From Galaxea fascicularis (taxonomy: Eukaryota; Cnidaria; Anthozoa; Scleractinia; Euphylliidae): a stretch of DNA of 64,000 bases. Position 1 is the first letter of the stretch. Each line of letters begins with the position of its first letter. A program made the position numbers and the translations under genes. Positions 63,709-64,000 of this stretch are shown piece after piece. Location of the stretch: assembly GCA_948470475.1 (NCBI GenBank), contig OX419338.1:8436205-8500204 (forward strand). The letters run 5' to 3'. Under the pieces are notes generated by a model. It ran no database searches and had not been told where the DNA came from. It saw nothing but the letters and a program-made list of their open reading frames with translations.

Positions 63709-63763
63709 CTGCAAAAACCCACAGAATGATTAACATGTAACTTCACAATTTCATTACATAATA

Positions 63764-63875
63764 GGGAAAACAGGTGATGAGAATAGAAAAATTTATCAGT
63801 TGGAGGGTGTTCCAACTTCTCTTAGTGAATTTACAGCTAATTAATGTATGGGAGCTTGAAGGGACAATTGCCAAT
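63764..63875 (+). repeat. Dispersed repeat family A, partial copy 4
   Basis: CAGGTGATGAGAATAGAAAAAT and GGAGGGTGTTCCAACTTCTCT parallel 44815-44880. Confidence 0.6.
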
Positions 63876-64000
63876 CAGATCATTTGAGCCAAGTGATTTG
63901 AAGACAAGTGTAGAAGACAAAATAACATACAAAATATTCTTTACTCTGGATTCAAAGTTGCTGTCAAATGTCCTGATTTCAAATTAAACGTGCTCCATAA

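Noticed and set aside
63709..64000. Further upstream CH2/CH1 exon
   Set aside because: No minus-strand segment resembles CH-domain sequence with a phase-2 donor; the next exon must lie beyond the window.

Overview
This is an intron-rich animal genomic window, and almost all of it belongs to one very large gene on the minus strand: a dystrophin (DMD/utrophin family) orthologue. I assembled 48 coding exons from reading-frame, splice-site and phase continuity. They run from the second half of the second calponin-homology (CH2) actin-binding domain (exon 63593-63708) down to the EF-hand-like region just before the ZZ domain (exon 84-163). They add up to about 9.66 kb of coding sequence (about 3,220 codons) with no frame break at any junction. 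The start codon, CH1, ZZ domain and C-terminal coiled coil lie outside the window, so the gene is partial at both ends.

Layout in transcription order (high to low coordinates): CH2 end and a Thr/Val-rich hinge (63.7-62.7 kb); N-terminal spectrin repeats (60.8-45.3 kb); a 7.0 kb intron (45.3-38.3 kb) holding a 4.57 kb TIR transposon and a candidate alternative first exon at 38.6 kb; central repeats (38.3-24.9 kb) with a Thr-rich linker at 27.1 kb; a single-exon PLAT/LH2 domain (23835-24209) spliced in frame between repeats; C-terminal repeats including a hinge-3-like linker at 18.1 kb (22.8-4.3 kb); then the WW domain and EF-hand-like module (3.5-0.08 kb). By length the rod is close to the 24 repeats of vertebrate dystrophin.

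The organism is probably a cnidarian, most likely an anthozoan such as a stony coral. That is inference from roughly 40% GC, a single dystrophin with vertebrate-like exon boundaries, and introns full of short TIR/foldback elements and tRNA-derived SINEs of a kind I associate with coral genomes. No second protein-coding gene is convincing: the longer plus-strand reading frames are antisense shadows of exons or repeats.

Most notable points: (1) the PLAT domain inside a dystrophin rod, encoded by one phase 1-1 exon; (2) a candidate internal promoter/first exon in the middle of the rod; (3) exon sizes that equal those I recall for human DMD exons 11, 45, 54, 62, 63 and 64 and the sums 56+57 and 60+61; (4) a degenerate partial duplicate of the hinge-1 exon; (5) a dense set of foldback and TIR elements in the introns.
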